From Hirudinaria manillensis (Eukaryota > Annelida > Clitellata > Hirudinida > Hirudinidae): a stretch of 64,000 nt of DNA. Below the pieces are notes generated by a model. The model was not told the DNA's origin, did no database searches, and saw nothing but the letters and a program-made list of their open reading frames with translations. Made by a program: the position numbers and the translations under genes. This document shows positions 1 to 12,467 of this stretch, one piece after another. The stretch covers positions 646,001-710,000 of the forward strand of contig CM067536.1 in the NCBI GenBank assembly GCA_034509925.1, written 5' to 3'. How positions within the stretch are numbered: the stretch's first letter is position 1; every line of letters starts with the position of its first letter.

Positions 1-872
1 AGGAGGAGACCTCCGGGGACATGATGATGAGGCCGGGGTTCACGCGGTCCACGTCGCATTCCTGTTCGGAATTACGATTATGATGATTTACGATTGCATT
101 GTTTTGTTACAAAGGGAGTTAATAAATTTAACGAGTTATTAAAAGTGAACTTGTTCTGTAATAGAAGTAATGCTTCATAAGTATTATAAATATACTATTA
201 CTACTGCAATGATTTATTAAAAGTCATATAAATGTCGCTAATTGCCTGACTTGCATGACTGTCATAAATTGACGATTAAATACTTTTAATTATTTTACTT
301 TTTATTTAATACCAATTAAATACTTTTAAATATTTAAATTATTTTTCAATTCTACTAATTGCCTAAGTCGACATTGTTCACGATAACAGTATTGCCGTAT
401 CAAATTGCATTCCTGTTTGGAACTTTTTATATTTCAAAATGACATCATTTGATGACACTACTGAACGTCTTATTAGTGAGTTAGTATTGAGTTATTAACA
501 GTCGATTACATTTTGTTAACTGCCTAACTTGATCTTGTCTGTAATAATGTTATTACATAATTGCAAGTCCCTTTTCCTATTAAGTACCATTTATGGCATT
601 GAATTGATGACTGAACTTTTCAAAAGCTTCTATAGAATTAGTAACTATGGATGCCGTACCTCCCCTCCGATCTACAAATGGTACGATCGAGGAGGGCATC
701 CTTCAAGACTCACCTCAAAGTCGATGTTGGAACTCGAGGGGGTGGCTGAGTCGTCGGACGAGAAGGCGTTGAAAGACGAATCGGGCCTTTTGAAGAGTAA
801 CAAGATGATTAGGAATGACAGAATAATATCCATGGTTATGATAAATTAAATTATATTTATATATATATATAA

Positions 873-909
<37 letters not shown>

Positions 910-3900
910 AATATATATATATATATATATATAATTTAATTTATCATCATATATATATATATATATATCTTTTAAACTAATTTTCACTTTAAGTGACAAA
1001 TAAAGGTCATTAATCTGAGAAGCATTCTAGTCACTAGTTAAAGATAATAAACCAAGATCTACCAAAGCTAAAAAATTAATAATAATAATAATAATAATAA
1101 TAATTAATAGTTAATAAAAATAATTATAATAATAATAACTATAATAACAATAATGATTTAAAAAGGAAGAAAAATCAATCAACAGTAATACAAATAATTT
1201 CCCTTCCCCAAAAAATGAAAGAGACTTTAAGCAAGCAGACGGCCAGACTCACCCCGATTGGTCGTAAAATAATGCCGGCTGGGCGTCCCGATCAGGGCCT
1301 TTGCCGGCCCTGACGATGCTGCCGAGGACGCGCCAACCCGACTCGGGGTGGCAGGGGTTACCGGGTGCAGAATCGACTGCGTTGATGGAGACGAAAATGT
1401 TCGCGTAGGCGTTCTTGAACGCGGCCTGCACCATGGAGAACCTGTAGGAGCCCCGAGCCACGTCATTGGCTGGAGGGTGGAAGTTCGAGGTCAAACGAGT
1501 TCGCGAATGAGGGGTTAAACTTTTTTTTCCCATTCCAATGTTTACCAATTGGCAAACTATGATTAGTAATGAAGTGATAATGAAATGCAGTCTTGGAGGT
1601 ATAAGTATTAGTATAAGAAGTTAAGTAATAATAAATTAGCTGGGTCAGTAAGTTCAAGTAATTGACGATTATCATGCATTATGTTGTTATCATCACGGAT
1701 GTCATCAACAACATGGCGGTTACAAATGCATTGATTGACAAAATCGACCTCCGTCAGCAGCTTTCATTTGCGTTTCTTAAAGAAGCATTATCAAGATTAA
1801 CAACTAATAATAATAATAATAATAATAACAATAATAATAATAATAAGTGCCCGAGGTCTCTGGATGAGACTTGGCTTGCTGACCGGTCATGTATGACCAA
1901 GATTGAATTTGAAAATAATAATAATAATAATACCCTGCAGTAATAATAACAATATGTATTAATGTTATGCTATCGTTATTCACTATTATTATTGTTAATA
2001 TTATTGTTGTTAATTATTAACAAAGCACAACAAGTATTTGTTCCATCATTTTCCTTATTCAAGTCACTAACTCGAGCAGAGAGGATCCTGGATGACAAGG
2101 GCGTCGCTGGGGAACGGTTTTGGGTAGAGGCAGGGCGGACTGACGCAGACGGCCAAGTACCGGTAGTCGAAGTGGAAGCCGTAGTACCTCAGGAAGTCGA
2201 GCAGGAGGGCGCCACAGCTGTGCCTCGACTGGTTCTTGAGTGCAATCTTTGGGTATTTAGAATCATTAGGTACGTTCAATGATACAAATGGGTAGGTTGA
2301 ATCATTAGGTATGTTCAATGATACGAACGGGTAGGTAGATTCATTAGGTAGGTTCAATGATACGAATGGGTGGATAGATTCAATGGGTGGTTAGTGATAA
2401 TAGTACAAAATACAGTCTATATACGGAGATAAATTAATACAATATACAGAGATTAATTAATTAATTTAGATTCAATGGGTATGTGGTTCTGAGGCAAAAG
2501 AATTTTGGGTTTTTTAACTAGAGCTATCCTTCACGTTCTCGGATTGTACGTCCGGAATAGCAATAGGTTGGTTAGCACCATCACTCTAAGCGATGTTTTT
2601 CAGTTATTATCTGACTAATTAATCATGTAATTATACCTACTCTTCCTAGATTCCCAGATTGTGGTAATCATCATCATAATCACCAATGCCATCATCATCA
2701 TCATCGTTGCAGTTATTACTCGAATAACATTACTGTATCTTTCTTAATTATGTTCAGTGGCAATAAAGTTGTCTCTGCTGATGGTTTATCCCCTCATCAT
2801 CATCATCAGCAGTCGTTTTAACCCAAAATCATCATCATCAGTAGCAGTCGTTTTAACCCAAAATCATCATCATCATCATCATCACCACCATGACCACCTT
2901 GAAGTAGCAGAGGAGCAGCAGAGTGAGGCTGTAGGAACTGATGCCACCGCTGTACACCTCGTGAAGGTCCTGTTCGATGAGGAGTTGCTTGAGGACCATC
3001 AGAAGTTCCCTCATGTGCGGCCACTCATTCAGAGACTTCTGTGGGTGGGGTTTGAAGGGGGAATTAGAATTAGAATAAGATGTCCGATGAGAGGGAACGA
3101 GGGAGTGACCGAGTGGATGGATGATAGTGACGTGCAACTGTGTGTCATGCGATCGTGGTGCAGAGTCGACGTGGATCATCAACCTTTGGAAGAAGTCATC
3201 GTTTCCTCGTGGAAGGAAATTTTACGAGAGGAAAACAAGAAAAAAAAAAGAGGTGGGAATTCTACTCCGATTAAGAAGGATTGCAAGTGCTGGCAAAGTT
3301 ATGATGATGATGATCATCATCATCATTATCATCAGGAAAGCTAAGCTAATCTATTGCAATTACAGCAGCTGAATTACAGTGGTTACAATGATGTCGGTAA
3401 TGCCAACAACAACGACTACGACGACTACGACGACGACGACGATGATGATGATGATGATGATGGTGATAAATATGAATAGAATGCCAGCAATGAAAACATC
3501 AACATCAACAACATCATCATCGTCGTCGTCGTCATCGTCTGTGATGATGTCAAGCATCAATCGACTTTCGAACCTGTATGAAGGCAGCACTTTTTGGGGC
3601 ATTGGGAATGTTGAAGCCTATGTCCACTTTGACGTCCGTCTGTTTGTCCGTCAACTTGATGATGGGCACCTGCCGACCAATGAGAACGGGTGATGGGCGG
3701 AGTCATTTTAAAGAGAGAGAGATATATAGATAAAGATACAAATAAACAAAAAGTACTCGATTAAATGCTTGGAGTTGTTGCTTGACAACAACACAATTGA
3801 TGACATCAATTTAGGAGGCAAATAAACGAATCCAAGAACCAAGTAGCGAATGCTTAAGATGTCTGCCATTGCAAGCAAACTCGCAACTCATGAATCCCTG

Positions 3901-5310
3901 CATGCATCGAATTTCTGTGCACGAGCACGTGTGTGCGTGCGGCCAACAGATGCAGTCCTAATAGCGATGGATGAGCATCTTTTACCAAATCTGGGCAGAG
4001 GAACCGAATGAAGTGTAAAACCATCTTCCAATCGCATTCCACGATGAAATTCCCAAAATAGTCCACAAATTGCAAATTCCCCCTCCTTCTTCTTCTTCCT
4101 GGCTAGCCAGATCAAAAAAAGTTTGAACCGCTCCACGCATCCTTCCACGATTTTCCCACATCCACGTGGACCACCTGTAGTGGCACTGGATCAGGACCCA
4201 CCCCCTGTGGAGCCAAAGTCACCCACCGTGGCGTTGTACAGGACGAGTATCTTGTCCTCCTCGCACACCTGTTCCTTGACCAGGGCCTCCTTGAGGACGT
4301 CGAAGGGCGTCGAGGGGCAGCCGTGGAAGACGACGACGTCGATGTCGCTCGACGGGAGGTACAAACCCGTCTTGAAGCTGCCAAAGACTTCCACCTGTTG
4401 ACAAAGAAAATAAAAGTGGTTGGGTTGGTCTATCGGGATCTCTTGAGTAAGTGAGAGTGCATGTGTATTTTTGTGGAGATGATGATGCTGATGATGATGA
4501 TGGTGACCAGGTGAAGTTAAGCATTGCATTGAAACGCATTCAACAAATCTATCAAGTAAATCTGATGGTGTTGATGCTGTAAAGGCAGCATTACATTGAT
4601 ATTCATTGATTTCAAAAGCCCAGCAACTTCAACAACAACAACAATGGATTGCGTTTCTGAGAAAAACTGAAAGGTTGACATTTCAAGGAAGGATTACAAA
4701 AAAAAAATGTTCCCAAATTGAAGAAATCAAAGTCACTTCAAGAGCAGTTCAATGAGAACCAATTCAAAGCTTTGTATTCAGTGCAGGAAAAAATATTTTT
4801 AATTAACTGTAATTTAAAAATAAAAATACTGAATAGAAATAGTTAAGAGAGACCTATTAGATGATGATGATGATGATGATGATGATAGTTATGGTGATGA
4901 TGATGGTGATGATAACGATGACGACTATGTCTACACAACAGTTGAGCTCATAATTTCCGTCATTGCTAATGATAGCTCATTTGGATTCCCCTCAAATATC
5001 CTTAAATTATGAACAGTAATTATTAACTGGTAACAAAAAACAAAAAATAAAAATATCCAAAATAACCCAACATGTTTTTTTCAATAAAAACTATAACCAC
5101 AACAAATCACTGACGACGACGACTACGATGATGATGATGATGATTATGACAGGCAGCATTATTAGTAACTACAGCAGCAACCAATATGTGATCATCTAGC
5201 TAATGATAACACCTGGTATAACCACCTAATCACCAGCATTATCACAGACATCATTGTTACCATTATCACCAGCACCTATACTTCATCACCCATGTCACCA
5301 TCATCATCAT

Positions 5311-5342
<32 letters not shown>

Positions 5343-6366
5343 CTACCACAACCACTACCACCATCATCATCATCATCACCTCGACGGGTGATATGCAGCT
5401 CTCGACGGCCTTCCTGATCCTGGACACGACATCCTCCCTCTCCGTGTTTGCCTGCGACGTTGGTTTCATGCTCTTGCAGAAGATGTCAATCTCCTTGTCC
5501 AGGCTGAAAGTGTTATCATTATTACTAATTTATTATTATTATTATTATTATTATATCATTTGTTTCATTCAAAATTTCGATACAATGAATTTTTTTTCTT
5601 GTCTTCAGACGATCTGGTGCAAATGAAATTGTTAAATGTCAAAAATGAACGAAAGACATGCATGATATCACAATCATAATCATAATCACAATCACAATCA
5701 CAATCATAACCATAATCACAATCGGAAGCTTTCTCAAACACAAAACAGTTGTCCATAAACTGATAAGACTTCCACGGACTGATAGGAGGTTCAGAGAATG
5801 TTCAAGAAAGCCAGGAGAGATGAAAGTGACATCTGTGACAGAAGTTTTAATGCTTCAATGATTCAACGATGCTTCAATGATTCAACAATGGTTCAATAGT
5901 TCCATTGAACAATTTTGACTCCTCCAAGACAAGCAGTGACAATCACATTGTTACTATGAGCTTAGGCTTACAAACAGCTTAGTTAGGACCAGTTACAGTA
6001 TAATAAACAAATTGCAGCAACCTTAAAGTGTCAAAACCAAAATAATGATAGTTATTATTATTATTATTATTACTATTATATTATTACTATTATATTATTA
6101 TTATTATATTATTATTATTATTATTACATAACATCCAATGCAAAGGTATTAATAACAATAATATCTCTTTGCAATGAAACTAGTAACAGTCATGAAGTAG
6201 AACGATGACGTTCGGGTAATTCACGCTTTCAAAGCATTGAATGGAATAACTTATAATAGCTTATAATAGCTTAATGTATATATAGAATCATTAGAGATAT
6301 TAACAGAGAGGGCAGTTTAAATATATAAGGGGAATATTATTATTATACAATATATTATTATTATTA

Positions 6367-6401
<35 letters not shown>

Positions 6402-9079
6402 CATATATATTATACTATTATACAACGATTATGTAACCATTAGGTAACTATTAAAGATGCATCAACACTGGCCATTAACCACTAAAGATGTAACAACAGT
6501 AGGTCGTGTTTGCCTGCAACAGTTGTCCGTAGACTTGGACAACAACAACAACAACACAACAACAACAACCAAAACATCCAACAACAACAACAACAAAACA
6601 TCCAAGAGCTCCAACAACAACAAACAGCCTTTGCAGTTGAAGCAAGAATGTTTGCCTTTATTGGTCTTTTAGAAAAACAAGTTCAACATGTTGACTTACA
6701 ATAATAGTAACAATAATAATGATAATAATAATAATAATAATATTAATAATAATAATAATAATAATGATAATAATAATAATAATAATGATAATAATAATAT
6801 TAATAAAAATAATAATAATATTAATAAAAATAATAATAATGAAAATAATATTAATAATAATTTAAAAATTAAACTCCTTATAATTAAACACTTCAAGTGC
6901 AACAACCAAAACCATGACAACAACATCATCAACAGCAACAACAACAATAACAATACTCAAGGACTCGAGCTTAACAACTTAACTGTGTTTGTGCAAGCAA
7001 TCAAAATCAGTGACGAGCAACGAAAACTTATCGACTCGCAAGAGATACAAATTCATAAATTCAAAGCACCGCTTCATTTATTATCGTTTAATTAATTAAT
7101 TACGATTAATAATCATTTTATAATCATTATCATCTCTTCAAAAACCTTCAACCATCAACATAAATGTAAGGTCAATGTGATATGAAGTTTCAATTTAAGA
7201 TTAGAGTTAACAAGATGGCAGAACTGGTGTGCAGGGAATAGATGGTGTTGTTGTGGTAGTGGTGATGATAATGATGATGGTAGTGGTGACAATGATGATG
7301 GTGATGATGATGGTGGTGGTGATGATGATGATGATGATGATAGTGGTATTGGTCCAATGAAATGAAATGCAATGTAGTATCGACAGAACACAGTCAAAGA
7401 CACAGTCAAAGTCGTCTGCCTTTCTTCAAAGTCGAAACGTCAAAAGACATACTTGTGACAGATTTGTGGACAGACGTAAAAGAACGTAAAACGATCGAGT
7501 GAACGAGTAAGCAGGAAGGTTTTTGAAACGTTCGGAGGTCTTAAAATATTCTTCGACGACGCGATGCAGCTGTCGTCAAGTAATTGGGTTAAACTCCTCC
7601 GTGACACGAGATTAGTAAACGTAATAACGATTACCGCGAATAAGATTTTCAAGGAGACGATGACGATGTTGATGATGGTAATGATGATGATGATGATGAT
7701 GTTTAAGACTTGGACGATAACAATCAAAGTCACGTTAATGACGGGCTCTTTAATGGCAGCCAAAAGTGAACAATGACGAAGACCCACGATCACATTTTTC
7801 GAAATTATGACGATATTCTGTCGATATATTATGCATAAATAAAAAAATAATAATTAGAAAATATTCGGTTATACTGCCGGGTCGTGAAAGCAAATTGATA
7901 TCAAATACTTCTTAATCCGTGGCAATTACAAGAGTATTGGGAAGGTGGATTATAATTATTATTATAATTATTAAATATTATAAATATTTGAGTGAATCAT
8001 GATGAAAACATTCGAAACTGTCATCATCAGAGTCACTGACTCACAAGGAGATTGTTAAATTAAACATAGAAGGGTAGGGAAAGATATTCAAATTCTGAGC
8101 CTACAAAAAGGACCTTTTTATGAATAGCTTGTGCAAATGAAAATCCCTGATGACTAAGAAGAAAATATAAAAATAATGTGAAAATCTTTTTTAAACAGGA
8201 TTTTAAACACGCCTAAAAGCCAAGAGAAGCCGGACTCGTTAAATAAATTGATTCATGTCATGGAAATTTTTCAAACAAATTAATATTCATGCTAATCAAT
8301 ATTCATATTCCCTCTCGTTTGTGTTGCAGACGGAAATAAACATTAACCGGTGGTGTTTCTAATAAATCGATCTCGTAAACGACCAATCGAGAAGCTACGA
8401 CGACCGGATCCAGAATTGAAAAGAATTCGAGTGTTATGAATTAAAATTATTTAAAAGATGTTCAAACAAAAAAAATAAAAATTCAAATCAAAGCAAATAC
8501 GCAACTTCTATCAAAAACCTCTGACGGATTGAATCAATAGCAACAAAAATAAACCATAAATATAAGGAAAATTCATCATTTCACAGCACAAGCCATTGCT
8601 AAAAAGATGACTTTCAACAAGAATTCTCAAAACGTTAAACTCCTTTGACACACAAAAAAAAACAAACAGAAGATTCAGAATTAAATAATAAAAATAAATT
8701 AAATTAAAATCATCTGCCACCACCATCAACAACAACAACATCAGCTACAAACTCACGCCATCATTCCTTTAGACTTTCCTCTGCCCTTCTTGTTCGTCTG
8801 CCCTTGGAACACAGAACCAAAAGTCTGGTGCAGACAGAGGCCGCTGATTGGATGGTAACAGATGGGCTGGACTTGGCCGTTCTTGTAACAGTTCATGCCT
8901 GACAGATGGCCGCCTGTCACAAAAGGGACCGGGTGACCTCCGTATGTCGTGAGACGCGAAAAGACGTATCTGTGGGTCTCAAATCCTCGGCTGTGGTACT
9001 CCGGAGCTCCATGGTTCATGTCTAGTTTACGAGAAATGGCCGGCAAATAATTCCAGTTTGTTAGTTGCAGCGGAGGAGG
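1..9079 (-). CDS. TENT4: TENT4-type non-canonical poly(A) polymerase (PAPD5/PAPD7/Trf4 family), 3' end outside window
   Basis: Nuclear nucleotidyltransferase of the Trf4 family, which adds A-rich tails to RNAs. Exons in sense order: 9079-8757, 5503-5380, 4394-4227, 3669-3574, 3038-2898, 2246-2072, 1469-1253, 786-714, 61-1 (continues off the window). All phases close. The catalytic signature GSFKTGLYLPSSDIDVVVF in exon 4394-4227 supplies the GS motif and two aspartates; the third is in VKVDIGFN (3669-3574). The central domain follows with LLMVLKQLLIEQDLHEVYSG and then NDVARGSYRF, which matches family NDVGRSSYGA. The last visible exons are Ser/Asp-rich. The exon 8757-9079 end GMMALDKEIDIF matches family GVVGLHEEIMDF across the splice. 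The 5' end is unresolved: the frame is also open up to an ATG at 9133 if the acceptor at 9080 is not used, and an open stretch at about 9525-9700 (minus) could be an earlier exon, but I found no phase-compatible donor. Introns hold ATG, AAT and AT repeats. Confidence 0.92.
850..968. repeat. (AT)n block with internal palindromic AATTTAAT units
   Basis: Long AT dinucleotide tracts are interrupted three times by a short TAATTTAATA-like segment. The whole block is nearly self-complementary and could fold as a cruciform or RNA hairpin. It lies in the TENT4 intron between exons 1469-1253 and 786-714. Confidence 0.9.
2260..2390. repeat. 39-bp minisatellite, three units plus a partial fourth, beside a TENT4 acceptor
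   Basis: Units start at 2260, 2299 and 2338 with exact 39-bp spacing, and a 14-bp partial unit starts at 2377. On the sense (minus) strand of TENT4 it lies just upstream of the acceptor of exon 2246-2072. It contains no AG dinucleotide on that strand and stays open in the same frame as the exon, giving a 13-residue repeat if retained. Confidence 0.92.
4861..4925. repeat. (ATG)n microsatellite in a TENT4 intron
   Basis: About ten ATG/GTG triplets in the TENT4 intron between exons 5503-5380 and 4394-4227, seen directly in the sequence. Confidence 0.9.
5288..5379. repeat. (ATC/ACC)n microsatellite abutting a TENT4 donor
   Basis: On the coding strand this is a GTGATGATG/GTGGTG array whose first two bases are the GT donor of exon 5503-5380. 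The 5' splice site is therefore embedded in the repeat. Confidence 0.9.
6541..6866. repeat. (AAC)n followed by (AAT)n arrays
   Basis: AAC-rich repeats at 6541-6630 are followed, after a short unique stretch, by an imperfect AAT array at 6699-6866. They lie in the large TENT4 intron. Poly-Asn and poly-Gln reading frames here are products of the repeat. Confidence 0.9.
7245..7345. repeat. (GATGGT)-type microsatellite in the large TENT4 intron
   Basis: Imperfect GAT/GGT triplets on the plus strand, seen directly. The rest of this intron (5504-8756) is AT-rich, with scattered ATT arrays (6058-6125, 6351-6401) and no exon that I can support. Confidence 0.85.
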
Positions 9080-10305
9080 CTGTATGAGGAAAACAGAGTT
9101 GACAGTCAGGCACATCTCGAACTGGTACTCCAAGAAGAAACTTAAAACATTTGGGTGTTCTGATGGCTTAAATGTACTTGCTTCTAAAGCTATGCTAATC
9201 CTAACGACATTAAATCGAAAAAAAAATATTAACCACTAATAAACATCAACTAGAAAAGACTCAAACATCAAACCCATCTTTAAAAACATGCAAAAGGACG
9301 GTCTAAAAATCCTCAAACCGACAATCAAATATCCTAGAACTCAATTTAAATTCCGCATCTAAATTTATCCGGTACTTTACATCGCCATCGAAATGCAACC
9401 GGTAAACACCGCCTTAAAATCGCCGGGTCGTAATTCGTAGGGGAATTCTTAATTCTTGTTGCCGGACATAAAGGACGATTAGTCTCGACATTGATATCCT
9501 CCAGAAATCAAAGGAATTTACGCCCGGGCGACCAACCTTCGAGACGAGAAGTCAATTTTGAAGGTTCAGTTGTGGTCGTTGCAGCTGTGGACAGCACGTC
9601 GGCGTCGTTCGTGGCAGGCACGGGATGGATGGGATGCAGAACCGGTCCGGAGTTGCGAGCTTTCCAGTCAGAAAAGCGTTTCGGGTGTAGAGTCGTGCGG
9701 ATGAAAAAAAGTCGATGTTAGGTGAAAAAATTCTCTAAGTTATGGTCTTCTTACAACTTAACGTCCAACCCAAGACTCCGCTTTTAAATCTAAAACCGGA
9801 AGTGAAGAACTAAAATCTGAACGACGTTAAAACTTTTCAATTCAACGGAATGATTTTTAATATGCATTCAAAAATGTTATTGTCTTGCACGACTTGCATT
9901 TGATGCAATTCAGAATTCATCCAACTAGCAGACAAATTAATGAAATCATCTATTTCAAAATAGTTATAATAATAAGTTATAATTAAACAATTACTGTATA
10001 AATTCAAGCAAAATTTATTTCTAGAAATTGCAACTGTCGGAAATGAAAACATATAAAATATTTTATTTATTATGATATGTTACGGCGATAAGTTAAGTGG
10101 AAATATTAAGCCACATATAAACTAAAAATTTAAACAAATATATAAAAAAAAAGAAGCAGTTTCAACTTTTACTCCATACAATGATCATTTTTATTCATAG
10201 ATATCCAATAGCAACCATTTACTAACATTTTAGGTTTCTAGATTAGTTTGTTTTAGTCTCTGTCATAAACTTTTATTTTCTATTTAATTATCAAATTGGG
10301 TGACA
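9080..10305. promoter_or_regulatory. Head-to-head spacer between TENT4 and CYB5D1
   Basis: The two genes diverge from this 1.2-kb segment. A more GC-rich patch at about 9370-9700 contains the possible extra TENT4 5' exon. The rest is AT-rich. No TATA box or other promoter element can be assigned with confidence. Confidence 0.4.
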
Positions 10306-11532
10306 ATGGTGGGCGATCTAATAACGCGGATGCGTTACTATACGCCTTATGAGGTGCAAGCTCACAATACTTACGATGACCTATGGGTTTCGTTTCTCGG
10401 AATGGTTTACAATCTTACACCTCTGAGTGAGAAAAATAAAGGTCCGTGATTGCTCACAACATAGAAAATTCCTTCTATCTTTAATTTTGACTAACGAATT
10501 AACTATGCCTCACAGGTAGCATTTTGATGAAACCAATAATAGAAGCTGCTGGAAAAGACATATCTCACTGGTTTGATGAAAGGACAAAAGAGGTGAGAAA
10601 TGAAATTATAACTTCAATCAACAAGTAATAGTTGCATGATTTTTATCCAGCCTCGAAGATACATTGACCCTCTGACCAACATCTCGTTCATCTATGCCCC
10701 CCATGGCCGGTATGTACATGTTCCTCCACAGCACCCTTCCTCTGACTGGGCAAACGACTTTGGCATGGCCTGGTGGAAGGATTCCAACTACTGCATCGGA
10801 CGCCTGACCAAAAAAACAAGGAAACTAAAAGTCATCAATACCCTTACCTCACAGCAAGATATAATTGAGGTTAGGAAGCAGGATCTATGATATTCATTTC
10901 AATTTCAGTCATAGCAATTACCTGTAAAGTCCTATTAGAAGAATGTCTTGGACAAACTTATTGCCTTATCATGGGAATACATATTGCAGTATCTTGTATT
11001 CCTTGTTTTATTATCTGCTATTCTCCCATTGATCGCTTATAATAGTGGCAAGAGGTTGTTTTAATCTTAGTATATTAGATGCACATAGTTAAATATCAAA
11101 ATTAATCAGATACAGATAAAAGATGTACTAAATTCAACTACATGCTAATATAGCTAATAATAATATTAAATACTCTGAAACTCTCCAACCAGTGATGTCC
11201 TTCTTTAATACCCATCCTATCATATCAAATCCATAAACCAATAGACTCTCTTTCCTCAAGTGAGCCACATCACCACAACATACGTGACCTCTTTCTAGGT
11301 CTGCTCCGAGGAAACCATAAACGACATCCTGCAGAGATACCTGGCCTTCAACTCCCATGCCGGCAGCTACACCTGGAAATATGACGGCAGAGTTCTGGAC
11401 ATGGACAAGACCCTAGAAGAGAATGGGATCGAGGACGATGACCCCCAATTCTACGAGCTCAAGATGGATGACACGGAGTTCATCCAGTACGTTCACCTCT
11501 ACTTCAACGACGACCTCACCGTCATCGACTGA
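10306..11532 (+). CDS. CYB5D1: Cytochrome b5 domain-containing protein 1 (CYB5D1), complete, 221 aa
   Basis: Exons 10306-10441, 10516-10592, 10651-10869, 11299-11532; phases close and the stop is TGA at 11530-11532. The start follows from the first in-frame ATG and from length (human about 228 aa). The N-terminal cytochrome b5-like domain includes [26 protein letters not shown] and [19 protein letters not shown]. The rest follows the family order closely: [33 protein letters not shown], then a C-terminal ubiquitin-like region ending [11 protein letters not shown]. Family members are linked to cilia and axonemes (known from the family, not visible here). Upstream neighbour TENT4 is divergent and downstream zinc-finger gene is convergent. 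The introns are 74, 58 and 429 bp. Confidence 0.97.
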
Positions 11533-12467
11533 TCATCGTCGTCGCCACAAAAGAAAATGTGGCCCAAGAACTCTGTCGATTTCTCACCGTGGTGTATTTT
11601 TTTAGTTTACCACGAGAATTAAATATTAATTACGATAAATGTTAGTCATGATTGTTGTTAGGATGAAATGAGGGAGGAGTTTAATTCATTCGCTTGAATG
11701 TTGAACATGCATCCCGATACTCCTTTGGCGAGGGAGAGGCAGGCGTTTCCCAAAAAAAAAACTACGAACCAAATGTCACAAGAACCTCTGCCCCTGATCG
11801 ATGACAATGATGAACAAAAAAAAAATGAATGAACGAATGAAAGTAGGGAGCCAAAGCACGCTTATTTACAGTGTTTTTGCGATTGAGAATCATTCGGAAC
11901 GCGAAGCACGCACGCACAACGAACGCAGACCGCACCCCTTCTTAAATGCAGAGACGACCCTAAACTCCGTTCTCGTCGCGACCTTTCACGACGTGTTTCC
12001 TGCGAACGACAAATAAACTCCTCGCATGATTCGAGAACGCACAAAAAACGAACGTTCTAGCGAAAATTCTGCTTCGGCTTCCAAGGTCCTCTTCTGCCGT
12101 AACAAAAAGACCACGATTTTAGGTTTGAGTAGATCACGATCGATGAAGCAACCAAACAAGTATTCATGATTCACACGAGGAACGAGGAGATGACAGTTCA
12201 TGGCCACCAACTCCCGAATCAATTCTTCAAGATCTTGACGAGCGACGCTCACTGACGGATGAGCAAAAGGAAAGAAGGTCGTACGGGTCTTGCTACGCTG
12301 GCTCTCTCTTTCTATCTCTCTCGTAGGTTTAAACAACTAGTTCGATCGACGATTCAAACGAGGGAATCGACTCGCGTCGCCCACAACGGATCGGACGACT
12401 ATGGAGTCGACGGGAGACTCCGCTCCGCCGGCGAGAAATTGGATGAGGACGTCCGTCGAGTCCGGGG
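11533..12467. other. Convergent 3' spacer between CYB5D1 and the zinc-finger gene
   Basis: It holds the 3' UTRs of both genes. The part at 12337-12467 stays open on the minus strand in a frame other than the zinc-finger frame. No separate gene is supported. Confidence 0.6.

Noticed and set aside
3379-3693. Thr/Met/Ser-rich plus-strand open frame of 104 codons
   Set aside because: Antisense to a phase-confirmed TENT4 exon (3669-3574) and filled by ACG/ATG triplets.
4191-4384. Alternative frames over TENT4 exon 4394-4227
   Set aside because: Only one frame carries the nucleotidyltransferase signature and closes phase with its neighbours.
6688-7095. Open frames of poly-Asn on the plus strand and poly-Leu on the minus strand
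   Set aside because: Pure products of AAT/AAC arrays in a TENT4 intron, with no splice or start context.
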